This document shows, piece after piece, positions 60,081 through 64,000 of a stretch of DNA of 64,000 nucleotides. The first letter of the stretch is position 1, and each line of letters starts with the position of its first letter. Under the pieces are notes generated by a model. It worked only from the letters and a program-made list of their open reading frames with translations, was not told the DNA's origin and searched no databases. This stretch comes from Emergomyces orientalis (lineage: Eukaryota; Ascomycota; Eurotiomycetes; Onygenales; Ajellomycetaceae), in NCBI GenBank assembly GCA_002110485.1, contig MOWL01000070.1, forward strand, positions 124,001 through 188,000, written 5' to 3'. Both the position numbers and the translations under genes were made by a program.

Positions 60081-63000
60081 TTATCTACATTTCCGCTCGT
60101 GTATCACTCGAGTATCATTTCGTGAGTAGCTTTTTCCACAACCCAAGCGACATTTGTATCGAATTTTCTCATGTATTTCCCTGCAGTGTCTGTTATACCT
60201 GTAAACCATGCCGAAGTCCCAGTCACACTCTATGCAATAGGCTTGCATATTATTTCCTGCCAGAATATTTTGATCTGGCGGGGTTGGCATAATATCTATC
60301 TCGGATCTGCCGTGGCGGTTATTGAACTCAGCGCTCTTCCCAACTTTCACAGGTTGGTGATGGGAAGTGCTCACGTTAAGGATGGAGTGTCTATGGGTGA
60401 CGTCCAAGAGACGGTGGGCTCATTGAATATTCTTCTATTCCCACAAATACATCCGTCATTTCATGGTTGGGAACGAATGGTTCTTGGGGTACTTGCTGAT
60501 TGGGAAACGGCAAGTCGGGGGTAATGGTTCGGTATTGTACGGATCCGAGATATAAGGACAGGAGTGCATATGTTTCCTGAGCCAAAAATGTCGAGTGCCA
60601 TGCATCGAGGGCGTGCCGGAGCTGCTGGGCGGAGTTTGAGGTCTTTTGCAAGTAAGCGTGGTGTCATGTTAATCTTATTAGGGAATTTAACAAACCTGGA
60701 AGATCTCCTGATTTGTGAGAACCCTGCCAAGTTGAGTGTAAGTCAGTACCAAGCCATTGTGGATTTGCGTTAGTGTTTTAGCCTTTGCTTCGGAAAATAA
60801 CTTTTGATCGACTTTGAGAGTAACCGTAGTTGCGGATAGGACATGACTCAACGCATGTTTGGCAATTTGTGTGTATTGCTGCGGACGGCTGGTGGAAGGC
60901 CGATTTTCCGCATAATGGAGCGCAACTATATACTTGTTTGTTAGCGAGCTTCCGTGGTTTCCGATATGATAAAATTACTCTACAATATTGCGCTGCACTT
61001 ACTAAGGAGGAAAGAAATAGTGGTTGCGAAGATGGTTCCAGCCATCAAGAATGTTAATAGTGTTGGGATTTGGCTGGAGTCTGCATCTGGTGTACTTGCC
61101 AGGGGTACGTTCTCCACCATGTGGAGGTCCAATGGGGGATCTGAGTTCTGGGGGAAGGTTTGATGACAGGATATTCGATGACTTTCGTTCTGGCTTGAGT
61201 TTAAAGCAACAGGGGAGCTAGTCATGCTAAGGATAGTCATCTGTTCAATAGAACCGAGGCTATGAGAACGGCCCTTCCAGTAATTTTTAGTAGCAGGAAA
61301 GCTATCCTCGATGATATCTTCTAGCCCAACCGTATCTGTGGTTCGATGGATTAATTCCTTGACCATCTCTTGTAGGGAATACATCGCGCCCAGGTCCGGT
61401 GGGGACAGGATTTCGCAGCTGTCAAACCGTATGCCCCATATGTCGTAAACAACTTGCTCGTAGTCGGCTAAAGATCTGTAGTCACTGAAAAGCAACTGCC
61501 AGCGTCCAACATCAGCGGAAAAGTTGTTTTGATTGTCAGAGTCCCATGTTTTTACCGAGTGGGACATAGCTCGGGATATAGCGAAAAACATAATCGTTTC
61601 GTTAACGGTTGTTAATTTGAGCCCATTACATAAACGTCTGAGGCACCGAACACCTATTTTCCAGGCTTTTTTCCAGTTAGTTTCTATCCCAACATGCCAG
61701 CCGATGGGTTCTCCTAGAGGCGAAGTCGGCCCATTCCGCGAACCAGCTTCCAATACAGTGCGATGTTCAGCAATAAAATCCAAGTGCACCTGTCGCAACA
61801 ACTGTCGAGCACGTATACAGCCCCACAGGAAAGTGTTCGGACGATAAACTGAGATAGGATTGTGGATTCCCTGAGACTTCGTCAACCGGTTCAACATCAC
61901 AGGTTCCTTTCCCAATTGGCGAGTGAGAAGTAGTGCAACATGGATGTCCGCACCATTCCGTAGCAAAAGCTCTCCTATTCGACGGGATACTGTAGAGCCG
62001 TCTTTATCAGCGAGACTTAGCGCAGTTCCGCTCTTTGCGACTGCGTTAACATCGGCTCCCTGTTCGATGAGGAACTTGACAACTTTATAATGCTGACCGT
62101 GTGCAGCAGCCATCAAAGCGGTCATTTCGGTGATCGTAGTTCTCGTTTGGTCCAACCCTTGTTTATTGCTCCAAAACGACAAGTAGTGTTTTGTAGTACA
62201 TCTCTTAATAGCGTTGATATCGATCAATGGTGTTTTTGGAACTATATATTCATCAGTCGATCTAGCACTAAGCTCAAAAACCAGTTTCACTGTTGCGAGA
62301 TCCCCTTTCCCAGCGGCGGTGATCAAAGAATTTTCAGGAGATCCCAACTCTGCTTCAAGGTGCGAGCGTTGACTTGAGTTGGCCAACACGGCCAGTTGGC
62401 TTGAAATGGACATGAACTTTTCCGGTCTTCCCCATACCACAAGACTCTGGTGAGTCTGGCCAATTCTCCAAGTGTTCTTGAGTTCAGACAAGCTATACCA
62501 CTCGGAATGGTAATACCCATCAGCCTGATTCGAGTGCTCGAGAGACTCCACAACATCCACTGAATCCTCAAGAACATTAAGATCTCGCTCCAAGATATCA
62601 TTTTGAAAGGATTTCAAATCCTCGTAGGTCATGTAACCTTGTTTATGAAGCGTTTCATAATCAAAGCTGGAGAAAAACGCCGCGTCACCTAGAAGGCCAT
62701 TAATAAGTAGGCATGCCTCCGAGACTAACATGTCATTCATGTTATTTCCAGAATGCGACCTGGTTTCCATTGAGTGTAGTAGGTGTTGCCGATGTTTAAG
62801 CAACTGAAGCCCGCAAAACATGCCATCTTGGTCGAATTGGTGGTCAGTTGTTTGCGAACGGAGAGTTTCGTAAAGCCATAAGTGCAATGCAGGCGAATGG
62901 ATTTGCACCTGCAAGGAGTTGTTGTTAATATGGACGACGAAGGTATAAACGTAAGATTCTTGATATGTATCAAGTATATGGCATCCGCAGAGTGATGAGC

Positions 63001-63249
63001 ACTGTCGCTTTTGCGCAACATCGATATATCTATGATTTCCGAATGAGTCGGCCGTGAACATTTTATACCTAGGAAAAGAGGAGCCATGCTTTTTGTAAAT
63101 AGGGAGTACATTTTATCGTACTCTTCAGATAAATTCTTTACACGGAAAATATTCGTCTCACCAGCTGCAGTTTGATGCCGTCGGTAGTAAGGGCAACTGG
63201 GTTCAAAGCCGGCACCTTGCAAGGTGAATATCAGCCTAAAATTTGACAT
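60081..63249 (-). CDS. Ankyrin-repeat protein with a membrane helix and possible C-terminal C2H2 zinc fingers
   Basis: Exons 63249-63122, 63068-61003, 60925-60696 and from 60642 join in one frame. The first, 53-bp intron (GTACGA...CTAG) links LSEE to YKMFTADSFGNH; the second (GTAAGT) links SFLL to IALHYAENRP. Ankyrin units sit near residues 290-420 (NSLITAAGKGDLATVKLVFE, TALMAAAHGQHYKVVKFLIE and IGELLLRNGADIHVALLL). A hydrophobic helix (TLLTFLMAGTIFATTISFLL) follows at about residue 715, then a helical region. Exon 4 either ends at TAG 60391-60393 (891 residues) or is spliced from GTATTT at 60450 to 60335 (about 956 residues). The second model adds two C2H2-like fingers, CIECDWDFGMVYRYNRHCRE and CRLGCGKSYSRNDTRVIHE, whose own frame has no ATG before them. 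I favour the spliced model, weakly. Confidence 0.75.
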
Positions 63250-64000
63250 GGTGAGTCAAATATATTAACCGATGCGAAACGATTGAGCAGACCAGGAAAT
63301 AAAAAACTAGGAGCAGAATAGAGAAAACGAAACAGAAACATGATCGGGTCCCTATGCTCCAGCAGCCGGAAGAGTATTTGAGCACGACAAGCCATCCGCA
63401 ACTGCAGCATACATTTCTCACCGATCACTCAAAGAAGTTCGTCACCAGCTCTCATGTCTGGCTGTTCAGGGGTCCTCTGATTCCAAAAAAAAAAAAAAAA
63501 CCAAACAAAAACAAAAACAAACAAAAACTCTACACAAACATTGTTCATGATAATATTTTCTTGCTGATTGTTGTGGGAATGTGTGGCTTGTTTTGCGGAC
63601 TAGACTTCCGAATGGGCGGGGGCAGTATACCGAAGAAGCAGCAAGGCTTGACACCAATTAGTTCCTGGGTATCCCAAGGACATTTCTATATAATAAGGCG
63701 ACCAATAAAAGGAGTAGGAGGGCGAGCCAACCAGAGCCCCATGATTCCAAACTGGATGAATCGGAACTATATCCTTGATCCCGGAAAATGAAAAGCAAAA
63801 AGCAGGTGGCTTGAGATAAAATATATCCAAACGGGCGTTGTTAAACGAGGCGCGCAGCAAGGCATTTCGCGAAAACAAGGGACACCACCGACAAACCACC
63901 CCCGGCACCACAGAAGCGCAAGGACCTCCCAACCCACCCAGAGCAACCCGAAAGCACCATAGACAAAATGATTAATATAAGTTGATAATAAAAAATGATC
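63250..64000. other. Right edge, no gene seen
   Basis: Upstream of the ankyrin gene. An A-tract of 17 at about 63484-63500 is followed by AAAC repeats. The open frames at 63354-63932 overlap on both strands and have no recognisable product. Confidence 0.45.

Overview
The window looks like nuclear DNA of a filamentous ascomycete, most likely an Onygenales dimorphic-type fungus (Ajellomycetaceae-like). The genes carry short 45-150 bp introns with GTATGT/GTAAGT/GTACGT donors. Intergenic DNA is long and rich in homopolymers and microsatellites. The gene content is Pezizomycotina-like (Mdm33/She9, Rieske, Erg8, Ump1, Kre2-type mannosyltransferase, SRPK-like kinase), and there are AT-rich, CpG-poor transposon relics. 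Species placement is inference; all exon models were read by eye.

Layout. 1-1466: 5' part of a membrane sensor-like gene running off the left edge. 5-9 kb: a Pmp3-type proteolipid and the mitochondrial inner-membrane protein Mdm33/She9. 9-17 kb: accessory block with a Ty1/copia RNase H remnant, a decayed repeat-associated gene, an apparently intact SRPK-like kinase, and a third CpG-depleted relic. 17-33 kb: housekeeping block with the Rieske subunit, a histone-fold protein of the CBF/NF-Y/Dpb3 type divergent from a CLC chloride transporter, a TMEM42-like membrane protein, pyridoxamine-phosphate oxidase and a large PPR protein. 33-37.9 kb: nearly 5 kb with no gene seen. 37.9-50.7 kb: phosphomevalonate kinase, a prenylated ubiquitin-fold (UBL3/MUB) protein, the divergent pair Ump1 / mitochondrial uS12, and a GT15 mannosyltransferase. 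54-63.3 kb: second accessory block with a nucleoside phosphorylase-ankyrin protein, a 106-residue unknown, a von Willebrand A protein, and an ankyrin protein with a membrane helix and a possible C2H2 zinc-finger end.

The housekeeping genes serve mitochondrial form and respiration, sterol and vitamin B6 synthesis, the proteasome and protein glycosylation; they do not form one pathway. The right-hand block combines domains typical of fungal NLR-like and non-self-recognition proteins and is the best candidate for an undescribed system.

The most unusual single observation is at the end of the mannosyltransferase. Its TGA stop is followed in frame by 48 sense codons encoding a clean transmembrane helix, a basic cluster and a Ser/Asp-rich tail, which suggests stop-codon readthrough or a recent premature stop. 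A second pattern is that one decayed relic carries only TGA in-frame stops, as expected if CGA codons decayed by CpG-directed C-to-T change.
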